From: a bacterium
Lineage (GTDB): Bacteria; UBA9089; UBA9088; JAGUXG01
Direction of reading: 5' to 3'
NCBI GenBank assembly: GCA_020061965.1
Contig: JAGUXG010000211.1
Coordinates: forward strand, 1 to 38,159
DNA: 38,159 nucleotides
The notes beneath the pieces were generated by a model that was not told the origin of the DNA, did no database searches, and saw nothing but the letters and a program-made list of their open reading frames with translations. The translations under genes and the position numbers were made by a program. This document shows positions 1 to 7,990 of the stretch, piece by piece (the first letter of the stretch is position 1; each line of letters begins with the position of its first letter).

Positions 1-2
1 CA

Positions 3-43
3 ACTTACGAGATTTCACTAAACATTTTGGCAAAATCGTAAGT
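3..43. repeat. Imperfect inverted repeat downstream of dgt
   Basis: ACTTACGA at 3-10 is the reverse complement of TCGTAAGT at 36-43, and the inner bases (TTT/AAA) extend the stem past a small bulge. It lies 80 nt beyond the dgt stop on the minus strand, so it could be a 3' hairpin of that transcript, but there is no clear T-run. Nothing else was recognised in bases 1-122. Confidence 0.35.
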
Positions 44-122
44 ACTTGTAAATCAACGACTTATAAAATTTTACTTCAGATGGGTAAAGTGTTACAAATT
101 TTGAAATTTTTTATGCAGATGG

Positions 123-1175
123 CTATCCTTCCTCTTCCCAAGGCGCTGGGAAAAAGACCTTTTTGTAGGATGAAAGGGCCTCCCTGTCTGAAAACGAGGC
201 TAAATGGTCAATGACTATCCTTTCAATAGGTGTGTTATGGGAAAGAAAGGAAAATCTTCTCTTTGGTTCATCTGGAATTCTGGTGTAGTAATAAAATAAC
301 TCCTCCATCACCCTCTTTGCCTTCTCTGATTCCTTCTGAATCCTTGGGTGGCGATAGAGATTTTCATAGAGATATTTGCGTAAGATAGAACTTGCCTCCA
401 AAACATCTGTCTTCATTTCAATCTTATTTTTGCCCATACTCTCTGTGATCATAGCCTGAACCATCACATCTATCCTCTCAGAGCTTCTTCTTCCAAGAAG
501 ATTGATGGCATCCTTTGGTAGTTCATCTATAGAGATAAGCCCTGCTGTTTCTGCGTCCTGAATGTCATGATTGATGTAGGCAATCTTATCTGCAAAGAGG
601 ACGATGACACCCTCTAAGGTTATTGGACCAGACTTGCCGATATTTACTATCCCGGAAAAGTCATCATCTCCCAAGGAATGCTTGAGTATGCCGTCTCTTA
701 CCTCCTGAGTAAGGTTTAAACCCTCGCCGTCTTTTTCAAGAAGATCTATTACCCGCAAGCTCTGCTCGTTATGTTTAAACCCAAAAGATGTGAGATGGGC
801 TAAGGCCAATTCTCCTGTATGTCCAAAAGCAGGATGACCAAGGTCATGTCCAAGAGCTATAGCCTCAGTCAAGTCTTCATTAAGACTTAAGGCTCGAGCT
901 ATAGTTCTGGCAATCTGGGAGACTTCAATAGTGTGGGTAAGCCGTGTCCTGATAGATTCTCCGCTTGGAATAAGAAATACCTGTGTTTTATACTTCAGTT
1001 GACGGAAGGAGCGAGAATGGATGATTCTGTCCCTATCCCTCTGAAAAGTTGTTCTAATAGAGCAAGGCTTTTCCTCCCTTTGCCTCCCCATACTTTTGGT
1101 AGAGAGTATAGCATAAGGAGAAAGAGTGTTTGCCTCTAACTCTTCAACAATCTCTCTGACTAATCTTTGCTTCAT
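123..1175 (-). CDS. dgt: Deoxyguanosinetriphosphate triphosphohydrolase-like protein
   Basis: 350 aa HD-superfamily dNTPase, expected to hydrolyse dNTPs to nucleoside plus triphosphate in the cytoplasm. The N-terminal half has the family signature: an RTTFQRDRDRIIHSRSFRQLKYKTQVF-type block (shown here by its RDRDRIIHSRSF core), then RLTHTIEV (metal-binding His), then GHDLGHPAFGHTGE containing the HD pair. A further Asp is in FADKIAYINHD. Length and N-terminus match the short-form bacterial Dgt-like family. The ATG at 1173-1175 has no evident Shine-Dalgarno, but the spacing to a TATACT -10 box (minus, 1191-1196) is 15 nt. The gene is transcribed away from infA. An HD nucleotidase of another specificity cannot be excluded. 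Confidence 0.93.
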   Translation of the reverse strand: MKQRLVREIVEELEANTLSPYAILSTKSMGRQREEKPCSIRTTFQRDRDRIIHSRSFRQLKYKTQVFLIPSGESIRTRLTHTIEVSQIARTIARALSLNEDLTEAIALGHDLGHPAFGHTGELALAHLTSFGFKHNEQSLRVIDLLEKDGEGLNLTQEVRDGILKHSLGDDDFSGIVNIGKSGPITLEGVIVLFADKIAYINHDIQDAETAGLISIDELPKDAINLLGRRSSERIDVMVQAMITESMGKNKIEMKTDVLEASSILRKYLYENLYRHPRIQKESEKAKRVMEELFYYYTRIPDEPKRRFSFLSHNTPIERIVIDHLASFSDREALSSYKKVFFPAPWEEEG

Positions 1176-1209
1176 TTAATATTTCTACATAGTATAGTAG
1201 AAATATTAA
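1176..1209. promoter_or_regulatory. Perfect 13-bp-arm palindrome over the dgt -10 box (candidate operator)
   Basis: TTAATATTTCTAC (1176-1188) and GTAGAAATATTAA (1197-1209) are exact reverse complements separated by 8 bp. The spacer contains the minus-strand TATACT (1191-1196), and the left arm abuts the dgt start codon. A dyad this perfect centred on a -10 hexamer is typical of a repressor operator. An RNA hairpin role is less likely, because the expected transcription start falls within one arm. Operator function is inferred. Confidence 0.6.
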
Positions 1210-1230
1210 ATAATGAAAAGAAATTTATAC

Positions 1231-1259
1231 AGAACTTTTGTAAAAGTTGGGGAGGTTCT
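1231..1259. repeat. Stem-loop with loop shared with 2160-2196
   Basis: AGAAC (1231-1235) pairs with GTTCT (1255-1259). The enclosed TTTTGTAAAAGTTGGGGAG is nearly identical to the interior of a second stem-loop upstream of the penicillin-binding protein gene, whose stem sequence is different (ACAACC/GGTTGT). It lies just upstream of the infA promoter. The function is unknown. Confidence 0.4.
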
Positions 1260-1270
1260 AAAATTGATAC

Positions 1271-1299
1271 TGGACAAAAGAGAACCCTTAAATTATACT
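1271..1299 (+). promoter_or_regulatory. infA promoter (TGGACA-17-TATACT)
   Basis: -35 TGGACA (1271-1276) and -10 TATACT (1294-1299) are separated by 17 bp. The same two hexamers recur upstream of the amidase, S10 operon and radical SAM genes, which supports a housekeeping sigma-70-type promoter. Expected transcription start is near 1306. Confidence 0.75.
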
Positions 1300-1304
1300 A
1301 CATA

Positions 1305-1332
1305 ATAATATCTTTTGCAAAAGAGATATTAT
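1305..1332 (+). promoter_or_regulatory. 5'-UTR hairpin before infA
   Basis: ATAATATCT (1305-1313) pairs with AGATATTAT (1324-1332) around a 10-nt loop. With transcription starting near 1306, almost the whole leader folds into this hairpin, ending 3 nt before the infA ATG and covering the only weak purine-rich ribosome-binding candidate (AAGAG). It may stabilise the mRNA or limit initiation; the role is inferred. Confidence 0.5.
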
Positions 1333-1335
1333 GAA

Positions 1336-1554
1336 ATGAAGAAAGAAGATAGGGTATTGATAGAAGGAAAGGTGACAGAAGTGCTTCCAAATGCTCAGTT
1401 TCGGGTTGAGCTTCCTGGAGGACATAAGATTCTTGCCCATGTCAGCGGGAAGATGAGAATGCATTATATTAAAATTCTTACGGGCGATAAGGTGACAGTT
1501 GAAATGAGTCCCTATGATCTGACCAAAGGAAGGGTAATATATAGACAAAAATGA
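1336..1554 (+). CDS. infA: Translation initiation factor IF-1
   Basis: 72 aa from the ATG at 1336. An in-frame TTG at 1315 lies in the leader hairpin and would add seven residues that the family lacks. The protein is a single S1-like OB fold with recognisable blocks: a KEDRVLIEGKVTEVLPNAQF-type start, then HVSGKMRMHYIKI, then GDKVTVEMSPYDLTKGRV. IF-1 binds the 30S A site during initiation. The stop TGA (1552-1554) overlaps the rpmJ ATG (1551), so the two genes are translationally coupled. The usual neighbours (secY, adk, map, rpsM) are absent. Confidence 0.97.
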   Translation: MKKEDRVLIEGKVTEVLPNAQFRVELPGGHKILAHVSGKMRMHYIKILTGDKVTVEMSPYDLTKGRVIYRQK

Positions 1555-1664
1555 AGGTATCCGCATCTGTAAAAAAAATTTGTGAAAAGTGCAAGATTAT
1601 CAAGAGAAAAAAAGTGGTTCGGGTGATCTGCACAAATCCAAAGCATAAGCAAAGACAGGGATGA
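1551..1664 (+). CDS. rpmJ: 50S ribosomal protein L36
   Basis: 37 aa protein starting at the ATG that overlaps the infA stop. It begins MKVSASVKKICEKCK and ends NPKHKQRQG, the standard L36 pattern. The zinc-ribbon ligands are all present (C11, C14, C27, H32), so it is the C+ form. It is a late-assembly protein of the large subunit. The infA-rpmJ order is normal, but rpsM, rpsK, rpsD and rpoA do not follow. The stop TGA (1662-1664) overlaps the start of the next gene, so the three genes form a tight operon. Confidence 0.96.
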   Translation: MKVSASVKKICEKCKIIKRKKVVRVICTNPKHKQRQG

Positions 1665-1993
1665 TGGCCGACTTACTCTTACGAGCATTCTTGGCTCACA
1701 TTGTAGGAGATATACTCTTACAGCCAGATTTTCTTTCCAAAAAAAAGAGGAGAGAGGGGTTATTTATCCTGGTTCATGGGGCTATTCTTTTTGCCTTTTT
1801 CCTATTCTTTGGCTGGGGGGTTTTCTCTTTGCAATGGTTCATCTTTTGCCTTCTTGTTACCTCCTTTCATATCTTGGTTGATTGGACAAGAATACGGATT
1901 GGAAAAGAAGGGATAATCGTTGGTATAATTGACCAGAGCCTTCATCTTGGCTCAATCATACTTCTTGCCTATATCCTCTTTCAATTACTATAG
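1661..1993 (+). CDS. DUF3307-type small membrane protein
   Basis: About 110 aa; adjacent ATG codons at 1661 and 1664 are both possible starts, overlapping the rpmJ stop. The N-terminal LLLRAFLAHIVGDILLQPDF matches the DUF3307 opening pattern (hydrophobic stretch followed by H..GD..LQ). Three further hydrophobic segments (around residues 38-55, 57-72 and 88-108) indicate an integral inner-membrane protein. The biochemical role of the family is unknown to me. Its position in the infA-rpmJ operon, directly before the cell-wall gene, is probably incidental. Confidence 0.7.
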   Translation: MMADLLLRAFLAHIVGDILLQPDFLSKKKRREGLFILVHGAILFAFFLFFGWGVFSLQWFIFCLLVTSFHILVDWTRIRIGKEGIIVGIIDQSLHLGSIILLAYILFQLL

Positions 1994-2010
1994 CCTTATC
2001 AAAAGCTAAA

Positions 2011-2159
2011 TATACTCAAGAAACATAGGTCTACCGAAAAAATATGTGATAAAAGGGGTCAAGGGTTCCAGGGTCAAGGATTAATAATTTCGCTTTCACT
2101 CGACCCTTGAACCCTTTTTAAGCTTAAATTTTCGCAAAGTAAGATTTCTTCTCGGTATA
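2011..2159. mobile_element. Heptamer-hairpin element E (149 bp, MITE-like)
   Basis: The left end TATACTCAAGAAACATAGGT matches the ends of the copies at 17212 and 27621, and the right end (2125-2159, TTTTCGCAAAG to CGGTATA) matches the other terminus in inverted orientation. The core differs from those copies: arms built from GGTCAAG/GGTTCCA units (2051-2078) pair with CGACCCTTGAACCC (2101-2114). No ORF is present, so if mobile it would be non-autonomous. It sits between the DUF3307 and PBP genes, and its hairpin could end or attenuate the infA transcript. Confidence 0.6.
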
Positions 2160-2196
2160 ACAACCCTTTTTGTAAAGTTGAGGAAGTTTTGGTTGT
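2160..2196. repeat. Stem-loop with loop shared with 1231-1259
   Basis: ACAACC (2160-2165) pairs with GGTTGT (2191-2196). The loop contains TTTTTGTAAAGTTGAGGAAG, close to the loop at 1236-1254. It immediately follows element E and precedes the PBP start by 36 nt, so it would lie in the leader of that gene. Confidence 0.4.
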
Positions 2197-2232
2197 ATAT
2201 ATTTATCACAGAACATATCATAAGTCAACAAA

Positions 2233-4290
2233 ATGTTACGAAAAAGAATAAAGATAATTAAAGGGATAGACCAAGAAGGATCAAAAAAGAAGAACAGGCT
2301 TTTTGGGATACTTATAAAGGCAGTCGTATTTCTTTTCTTATTTTGTTTATCTATATCAGTAGGAGTGGGTGCTGGTATCCTCATCGCTTGCCTTAAAAAC
2401 CTTCCATCGCTTGACCCTTTAGACTATAAAGGTCAGGATTACTGGATGCTTCCGACAAGGGTCTATTCAGAGGATAAAGAGCTTATCGGTGAGTTCTCTA
2501 AGGAGAGAAGGAGGCTGATAAAGATAGAGGAGGTTCCAAAACATACTATTGCTGCCTTTGTTTCTGCAGAGGATGCCAGTTTTTTTAAGCATCATGGCAT
2601 AAATATAAAAGGTATCATCAGGGCTGGAATTGTCAATCTTGCTTCTGGCAGGGTCAAGGAGGGTGGGTCATCCATAACCCAACAGTTAGCAAAAAACCTC
2701 TTTCTTACCAACGAAAAGACTATAAAAAGAAAGATTCAAGAATCGCTTTTGGCTCTGAAGATTGAGAGGCGCTATTCAAAGAATGAAATTTTAGAGAGAT
2801 ACCTGAACAAGATATACTTTGGAAAAGGCGTCTATGGGATAGAGTCTGCCTCTACTTTATACTTTGAAAGGCCAGCAAAAGATCTTCTTATTCATCAATC
2901 TGCTATCTTAGCCGGGATACCAAAGGCACCAAACGACTATTCACCCTTTGCAAATCCAGACAAGGCAGCAGGTAGGGGGAAATGGGTTCTGAAGCGTATG
3001 GTGAAAGAAAGGTATATAAGCCGGGTTGATCTTGCAAGGTATTGCTCTCTGGTAGATTCAGAGATGAAGGCAATGAAGGAGAGGGGAAAGATTGTCGGCG
3101 TAACCATAAACAAAGCCCCATACTTTATTGAGTATCTTCGCACAACCTTAGAGAGGGATTATGGGCCTGGTCTTATCTATCAGGGGGGGTTGCAAATAGA
3201 GACAACATTAGATTTTAAGATGCAACAGGCAGCAGAGAAGGCACTATACTCTGCTTTAGAAAGGCTTAATACTGGAAGAAAAGAGAGGATAGAGGGTGCT
3301 TTACTCGCCATTGATCCGAGGACAGGAGGAATAAAGGCTATGGTTGGTGGCTCTGGTTTTTGTGTCAAGAATCAATTGAACAGGACATATCAGACAAAAA
3401 GGCAACCAGGCTCTTCTTTTAAGCCGATAATCTATGCAACAGCCTTTGACTCTGGACACACATTAGAAGAGACAGTAGTTGATTCGACTGTTAGCTATAT
3501 TGGAGCAGATGGAAAGCCTTGGACGCCTCAGAATTATGGGGGCAAGCACTATGGTCTGGTTACCTTGAGAAAGGCACTTGAGCTATCCATAAATATTGTG
3601 TGCATAAAGATTTTGGAAAAACTGGGGACAGAGAGGGTGATTGCTTATGCCCATAGGCTTGGAATAGAGTCAGTCCTTGACCCATATCTATCCTTAGCCC
3701 TTGGCTCATCTGAGGTGAGTTTGATGGAGATGGTTACTGCCTATGCTGTCTTTGCTAATTCTGGAATGAGGCTTAAGCCTTATGGGATACAGCAGGCAAA
3801 GGACAAAGATGGAACAGTTTTGGAAGAGGCTGTCCCCTTCTATGAACCAGTTCTTAGCCTTGAGACAGCGTATTTAGTCAACTCTGCACTCTCCGGGGTG
3901 ATAACAAGAGGCACAGCCTATCCAGTCCTGCGAGGCGTATTTGATCAGGATATTGCTGGAAAGACAGGCACAACAAACGATTATGCTGATGCCTGGTTTA
4001 TTGGCTATACGCCTGACCTTGTTTGTGGCGTCTGGGTAGGCTATGATAAGGAAAGAAAGAGCCTCGGAGAGAGACAGACAGGCTGTACTGTTGCTGCTCC
4101 AATATTCAGAGATTTTATGGCAGAAGCATTAAAAGGCCTTCCCAAGAGTAGCTTTCCTATTCCAGAAGATATCACTTTTGGAACTGAGAGTGATACAGGG
4201 ACAATCACATATGAGGAGGTAGAAGAGATATACCCTGAAGAAGAAGCTTCAGAAGAACCAGATAAGCTGGATTTTAATGAGGAGTGGTAA
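2233..4290 (+). CDS. mrcA: Class A penicillin-binding protein 1A (transglycosylase/transpeptidase)
   Basis: 685 aa bifunctional peptidoglycan synthase. It has a short cytoplasmic basic tail, one membrane anchor (about residues 24-53), then a GT51 glycosyltransferase domain (about 75-250) with catalytic Glu113 in SAEDASFF plus GGSSITQQLAKNL and the RKIQESLLALKIE..YSKNEILERYLN block. The penicillin-binding domain follows, with S394-x-x-K397 (QPGSSFKP), S452-I-N454 and K577-T-G579. The acidic tail (EEVEEIYPEEEASEEPDK) is not catalytic. Length is slightly below the E. coli enzyme, with no large OB insert obvious. The ATG at 2233 has no strong Shine-Dalgarno. It polymerises and cross-links glycan in the periplasm. 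Confidence 0.95.
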   Translation: MLRKRIKIIKGIDQEGSKKKNRLFGILIKAVVFLFLFCLSISVGVGAGILIACLKNLPSLDPLDYKGQDYWMLPTRVYSEDKELIGEFSKERRRLIKIEEVPKHTIAAFVSAEDASFFKHHGINIKGIIRAGIVNLASGRVKEGGSSITQQLAKNLFLTNEKTIKRKIQESLLALKIERRYSKNEILERYLNKIYFGKGVYGIESASTLYFERPAKDLLIHQSAILAGIPKAPNDYSPFANPDKAAGRGKWVLKRMVKERYISRVDLARYCSLVDSEMKAMKERGKIVGVTINKAPYFIEYLRTTLERDYGPGLIYQGGLQIETTLDFKMQQAAEKALYSALERLNTGRKERIEGALLAIDPRTGGIKAMVGGSGFCVKNQLNRTYQTKRQPGSSFKPIIYATAFDSGHTLEETVVDSTVSYIGADGKPWTPQNYGGKHYGLVTLRKALELSINIVCIKILEKLGTERVIAYAHRLGIESVLDPYLSLALGSSEVSLMEMVTAYAVFANSGMRLKPYGIQQAKDKDGTVLEEAVPFYEPVLSLETAYLVNSALSGVITRGTAYPVLRGVFDQDIAGKTGTTNDYADAWFIGYTPDLVCGVWVGYDKERKSLGERQTGCTVAAPIFRDFMAEALKGLPKSSFPIPEDITFGTESDTGTITYEEVEEIYPEEEASEEPDKLDFNEEW

Positions 4291-4317
4291 ACAATCTCTG
4301 CTACTCATTATACCAAA

Positions 4318-5271
4318 ATGAAAATTAGCTCTTCACTGTATCTTTTGGAGATCATTTATAGGATAGGATTATTTTTCCATTTTTTGAAAAAAGGCAGGAA
4401 AATTCCAGCCTTAGTGATAAGCATTGGCAACATAACCACAGGCGGAACAGGAAAGACAGAGATAGCTGTCAAAATAGCCGAGTATCTGGAAAAATGTGCT
4501 ATATTGAGTAGGGGATATAAGGGAAAGAGAGAGGGATTAGTCAAATCAGAGGATGGTTTTATGGATGTTGGTGATGAACCAGTAATGATGAATGCCAGAA
4601 CAAATATTCCAATCCTTGTAGGAAAAGACAGGGTCCAGCAGGCAAAATGGGCCATTGAAAACTTAGGGATACAGAGGTTTATCTTAGACGATGGCTTTCA
4701 ATACAGGGGTCTAAAGATAGACCAGAATATCTTGCTGATAAACGGAAATAACCCATTTGGCAATGGCCATTTGCTTCCTTGCGGGATTTTGAGAGAGCCG
4801 CTCTCTTCTATCAGCAGAGCAGATGTTGTTATTGTTACAAAGAAGAGGAATGACGAAGCTATTGAGACAATTAGAAGGTTCAACCAGAAAGCCCCAATCT
4901 TCTTTGCTTGGTATAAACCAAAGGCTTTGATAGATACAAAAGGCAACAAGATGCCTATTGAGACTATTAAGAATAAAAGGGTGCTTGCTTTATCAGGCAT
5001 AGCAGATCCAGCCTATTTTGAAGATGAGCTTTCGTCGCTTGGAGCAGACCTTGAGCCTTTGAGATTTCCAGATCACCACCCTTTCAGCAAAAAGGATATT
5101 GAGGCAATAAAGAAGAGATCAGCAGGATTTGAATTTATAGTCTCAACCCTGAAAGACAAGGCAAGACTTGGCGAGAGATTAGAGGCATTATTTCTATCTA
5201 TTGAGCTTATGATAGACGATGGGTTTTTTGAGTATATACCGACGAATATACCGAGAATGGATCAGCCTTAG
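4318..5271 (+). CDS. lpxK: Tetraacyldisaccharide 4'-kinase (lipid A synthesis)
   Basis: 317 aa P-loop kinase that phosphorylates the 4' position of the lipid A disaccharide at the inner membrane. The N-terminal hydrophobic segment is typical. Walker A is at residues 42-48 (GGTGKTE). Other family blocks are ILSRGYKG, DVGDEPVMM, ILDDGFQYRGL, NPFGNGHLLPCGILREP and RFPDHHPF. It shows that the organism makes LPS. The last codons (IPTNIPRMDQP) and the TAG stop are written by the left end of repeat element D, so the native C-terminus may have been replaced. It starts 27 nt after the PBP stop, so the two are probably co-transcribed. Confidence 0.95.
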   Translation: MKISSSLYLLEIIYRIGLFFHFLKKGRKIPALVISIGNITTGGTGKTEIAVKIAEYLEKCAILSRGYKGKREGLVKSEDGFMDVGDEPVMMNARTNIPILVGKDRVQQAKWAIENLGIQRFILDDGFQYRGLKIDQNILLINGNNPFGNGHLLPCGILREPLSSISRADVVIVTKKRNDEAIETIRRFNQKAPIFFAWYKPKALIDTKGNKMPIETIKNKRVLALSGIADPAYFEDELSSLGADLEPLRFPDHHPFSKKDIEAIKKRSAGFEFIVSTLKDKARLGERLEALFLSIELMIDDGFFEYIPTNIPRMDQP

Positions 5272-5324
5272 CAAAGATTTAAGCTGATTGGAAAGGATGT
5301 TTTCATTGGGTATGCTTCGGTATA
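5235..5324. mobile_element. Short element D overlapping the lpxK 3' end
   Basis: The outer ends TATACCGA (5235-5242) and TCGGTATA (5317-5324) are exact inverted repeats, with a second nested pair, TATACC (5247) and GGGTAT (5309). The inner left motif ATCAGCCTTAGCAAAGATTT matches the CAGGTCTAGCAAAAATTT motif of the other copies, and the right side CATTGGGTAT matches copy B. It lacks the heptamer core, so it is a short or deleted form. It supplies the lpxK stop codon. Confidence 0.55.
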
Positions 5325-5371
5325 GGAGTTGCGTAAACTGTTTATTGTTTTTTGAAGATGATAAATGATGC

Positions 5372-5401
5372 TGGACAAAAGGGTCTTCTTTGGGTTATAC
5401 T
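5372..5401 (+). promoter_or_regulatory. Promoter of the amidase-bio operon (TGGACA-18-TATACT)
   Basis: TGGACA (5372-5377) and TATACT (5396-5401), 18 bp apart. The hexamers are identical to those before infA. The coding sequence begins 22 nt further on, after the strong Shine-Dalgarno AGGGGGTGA. Confidence 0.75.
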
Positions 5402-5423
5402 ATGTAAATAAAGGGGGTGAATA

Positions 5424-7004
5424 ATGAAAAAGACCCTTCTCTTGCTTTTAATAGCCACTTTTGCTTTCTGTGAAGAGAGCATAAGGCTGGTAGGCTATGA
5501 TACCCAGCAGTTTATAATATCAAACTGGCTTGCCCAAGAAAATCTCCTTCCGATGAAAGAAACCGCCTCTATCCTCGGGGCGAAGGTTGATTATAACCTC
5601 ACTACAAAAGAGGGAACGCTTTCCAAAGGAAAGAATTGCGTCAAGTTTTGGACAGAAAGGAGCGAGATTGTTCTTGACGGAGAAAAGGTTCTCATTGATC
5701 ACTATCCAAAGGTTGTCTCCGGAAAGGTTTATCTTCCCTTAGAATTAGTGGAGCTCTTTTGTAATAGCTCTGGAGTCAATATCTGCTTAAATCCCGAGAA
5801 GGAGGAGCTTATTTTTACAAAAGAGGCGGCCTGCCCTGTTCTGCTCAATAATAAAAAGAGTAAAAAAGGATTCTGGCACGAGGTGGCAAAGGGTGAAAAC
5901 CTATGGCGGATAGCTCAACAATATAGCCTCTCCATCCCTACACTTACGAGCCTCAATAACATCTCTGATCCAACCAGGGTTAAGGCAGGGGATAAAATCT
6001 TCATTCCGCAGATTGGCTTTCCGCAAACTTCTACTGCTGACAAACTAAAAGAAGAGAAGGAGACAATCAAAGAGGAGAAGATAACAGATAAAGAAGAGAC
6101 AATAGCTAAAGACGATCAAATAACAGGAAAGATTATTATCACCAACAAGGATGTTCAGGCAACAAGGAAGGATAGCATAGTAGAGAGCAAGGTCGATCAA
6201 ATAACTAACGATGATATTCAGGGAGCAAACAGGAAGATTCCTGCAACAAACAAGGAGGCTAAGATAGCCAAGATTGATTCTCTGATAGAAAAGAAGGGTT
6301 CTCCAATCTCTCGGTTTGGGATAAAAAGGATAGTGATAGATCCAGGTCATGGAGGAAAGGACCCAGGTGCTTGCGGAAAGACGCTTAAAGAAAAGGATGT
6401 TGTCCTGCAAATAACCAAGAGATTGAAGGAGAGGATTGAAGAAGAGAGTGGGGTTGAGGTTATTCTTACACGGGATGATGACTACTATGTTCCCTTGCCT
6501 GAGAGGACAGCTCTGGCTAATTATAAGAAGGCTGACCTGTTCATCTCTATCCATGCCAATGCTGCCTTTTCCAAAAGTGCAACAGGCTTTGAGGTCTTTC
6601 ATCTTTCTGCTATAGCTTCAGATAAACAGGCAGAGGCTTTGGCTGAATTAGAGAATAGGTCCATAAAACTTGATGGTAAAGATGGGTTCAAAGACTATAC
6701 TCAACAAATCTTAGCTGATATGGCTCAGAGCGGATTCATCAAGGAGTCCATTGAGCTTGCCTCTGTTATTCAGAAAGAGGTAGTCAGCAGGCTTAATATG
6801 AAAGCAAGGGGAGTGAAGTCAGCCAATTTCTATGTCTTAAAAGATGCCCTTATGCCTGCTGTTCTTGTAGAGACAGGATTTATCTCTAATGGCTATGAGG
6901 AGAGCAGGCTTAAAGACGAAAAATTTCTTTATGGAATGACAGATAGTCTCTGCGATGCTATTCTTAGATACAAAGAGTCTTATGAAACAGCATTAAAGGA
7001 ATAA
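5424..7004 (+). CDS. N-acetylmuramoyl-L-alanine amidase with stalk and LysM domains
   Basis: 526 aa exported peptidoglycan hydrolase. A signal peptide (about 1-16, ending FAFC) is followed by a copper-amine-oxidase-N-like module (about 30-132), a LysM peptidoglycan-binding domain (about 151-195, from WHEVAKGENLWRIA) and a Lys/Glu/Ile/Thr-rich linker (about 205-290). The Amidase_3 domain (about 301-520) has zinc ligands H309 (DPGHGG), E323 and H377 (SIHANA), and catalytic E483 in VETGF. It cleaves the amide between MurNAc and the peptide stem. The start is fixed by the AGGGGGTGA ribosome-binding site. Cys16 could mark a lipobox-like site, but the context is weak. It opens an operon with the next gene, which starts at the following base. 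Confidence 0.93.
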   Translation: MKKTLLLLLIATFAFCEESIRLVGYDTQQFIISNWLAQENLLPMKETASILGAKVDYNLTTKEGTLSKGKNCVKFWTERSEIVLDGEKVLIDHYPKVVSGKVYLPLELVELFCNSSGVNICLNPEKEELIFTKEAACPVLLNNKKSKKGFWHEVAKGENLWRIAQQYSLSIPTLTSLNNISDPTRVKAGDKIFIPQIGFPQTSTADKLKEEKETIKEEKITDKEETIAKDDQITGKIIITNKDVQATRKDSIVESKVDQITNDDIQGANRKIPATNKEAKIAKIDSLIEKKGSPISRFGIKRIVIDPGHGGKDPGACGKTLKEKDVVLQITKRLKERIEEESGVEVILTRDDDYYVPLPERTALANYKKADLFISIHANAAFSKSATGFEVFHLSAIASDKQAEALAELENRSIKLDGKDGFKDYTQQILADMAQSGFIKESIELASVIQKEVVSRLNMKARGVKSANFYVLKDALMPAVLVETGFISNGYEESRLKDEKFLYGMTDSLCDAILRYKESYETALKE

Positions 7005-7541
7005 ATGAAGGAGAAGAAAGGGAAAGGATTTGGATCTCTTTTCTTTCTGGCTGTGATTATTGGCTTGGCTTTTTTACTCTTTCCAAAACCTGAGGGTGAA
7101 CAGGGTCTCCATTACGACAAAGAAAAGAAGAAGGTTAAAATATTCTTTGTGGATGAAGAAGGGCTTCTTATTTCAGAAGAAAGGTCTATCACCAAGAGTA
7201 AGAAGATTGGGGAAGAGGCAAGGGAGATTATAAAAGAGCTGCTTACAGGGCCCACCTGTTCCTGGTTAGAATCAGCCATTCCAGAAAATACAAAGCTTCG
7301 TGAACTTTACATCCATAAACAGATTGCCTACATTGACCTTTCAAGAGAGGTTTGTGAGAATCATCCTGGGGGGTCGTCTGCTGAGCTTTGCACCATTTAT
7401 TCTATAACAAATTCTATAATATGTTCCATTCCTGTTTCTGGGGTAAAGATATTGGTTGAAGGAAAGAGCCCAGAGACATTAGCCGGACATATTGCCTTAG
7501 ACGAGCCGTTTATCTTTAATGAAGAGATGGTGAAGAGATGA
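7005..7541 (+). CDS. GerMN domain-containing membrane-anchored protein
   Basis: 178 aa with one N-terminal hydrophobic anchor (about 8-26) and a single GerMN/sporulation-germination-type domain (about 40-175). The family pattern is visible in IPENTKLRELYIHKQIAYIDLSREV (shown by its IAYIDLSREV core) and in the C-terminal TLAGHIALDEPF. In many non-sporulating bacteria such domains occur next to cell-wall amidases, which fits the gene directly upstream with zero spacing. The molecular function is not established. Its stop overlaps the ATG of the NuoE-like gene. Confidence 0.8.
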   Translation: MKEKKGKGFGSLFFLAVIIGLAFLLFPKPEGEQGLHYDKEKKKVKIFFVDEEGLLISEERSITKSKKIGEEAREIIKELLTGPTCSWLESAIPENTKLRELYIHKQIAYIDLSREVCENHPGGSSAELCTIYSITNSIICSIPVSGVKILVEGKSPETLAGHIALDEPFIFNEEMVKR

Positions 7542-7990
7542 CAGACTTTACAAAAATAGACGAGATTCTCTCCTCTTTTGAGGACAAATCCTGTCTTATC
7601 CCTATCTTGCAAAGACTGCAAGAAGAGTATGGGTATCTTTCTATCCAAGTTCTAAAAAGGATAGAGGAGAAGACAGGGATGAGTGGTGCAGAAATCTTTG
7701 GGGTGGTCACATTCTATGCCCAGTTCAGGCTCAAACCACAAGGCAAGAATATGATTAAGGTCTGCCATGGAACAGCCTGCCATGTGAGTGGTGCAGAAAA
7801 GATAGAGGAATCTTTGAGGCAGGAGCTTGCTGTAAAAGGTGATGAACCAACAGAGGATGGCTTATTCAGTCTGGAAAAGATTGCTTGCTTGGGATGCTGT
7901 GCCCTTGCCCCAGTGATTATGATCAACAAAAAGTGCTATGGAAAGCTTGAACAAAAAGGGATAAAGAGGGTTCTTTCGGAGTATAAATGA
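7538..7990 (+). CDS. NuoE/HydC-like [2Fe-2S] thioredoxin-fold subunit
   Basis: 150 aa, complete for the NuoE family. The four cluster ligands are visible as C76-x4-C81 (CHGTAC) and C117-x3-C121 (CLGCC). The N-terminal helical part (LIPILQRLQEEYGYLS) is also typical. Such subunits pass electrons between NADH-oxidising NuoF/HydB-type flavoproteins and a partner oxidoreductase. It overlaps its neighbours on both sides by 4 nt and is certainly co-translated with the flavoprotein gene. Because no other complex I subunits occur here, an electron-bifurcating hydrogenase or formate dehydrogenase module is more likely than complex I. Confidence 0.92.
   Translation: MTDFTKIDEILSSFEDKSCLIPILQRLQEEYGYLSIQVLKRIEEKTGMSGAEIFGVVTFYAQFRLKPQGKNMIKVCHGTACHVSGAEKIEESLRQELAVKGDEPTEDGLFSLEKIACLGCCALAPVIMINKKCYGKLEQKGIKRVLSEYK

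Noticed and set aside
1288..1566. Minus-strand ORF across infA
   Set aside because: It is an antisense shadow of infA with no ribosome-binding site and no recognisable family.
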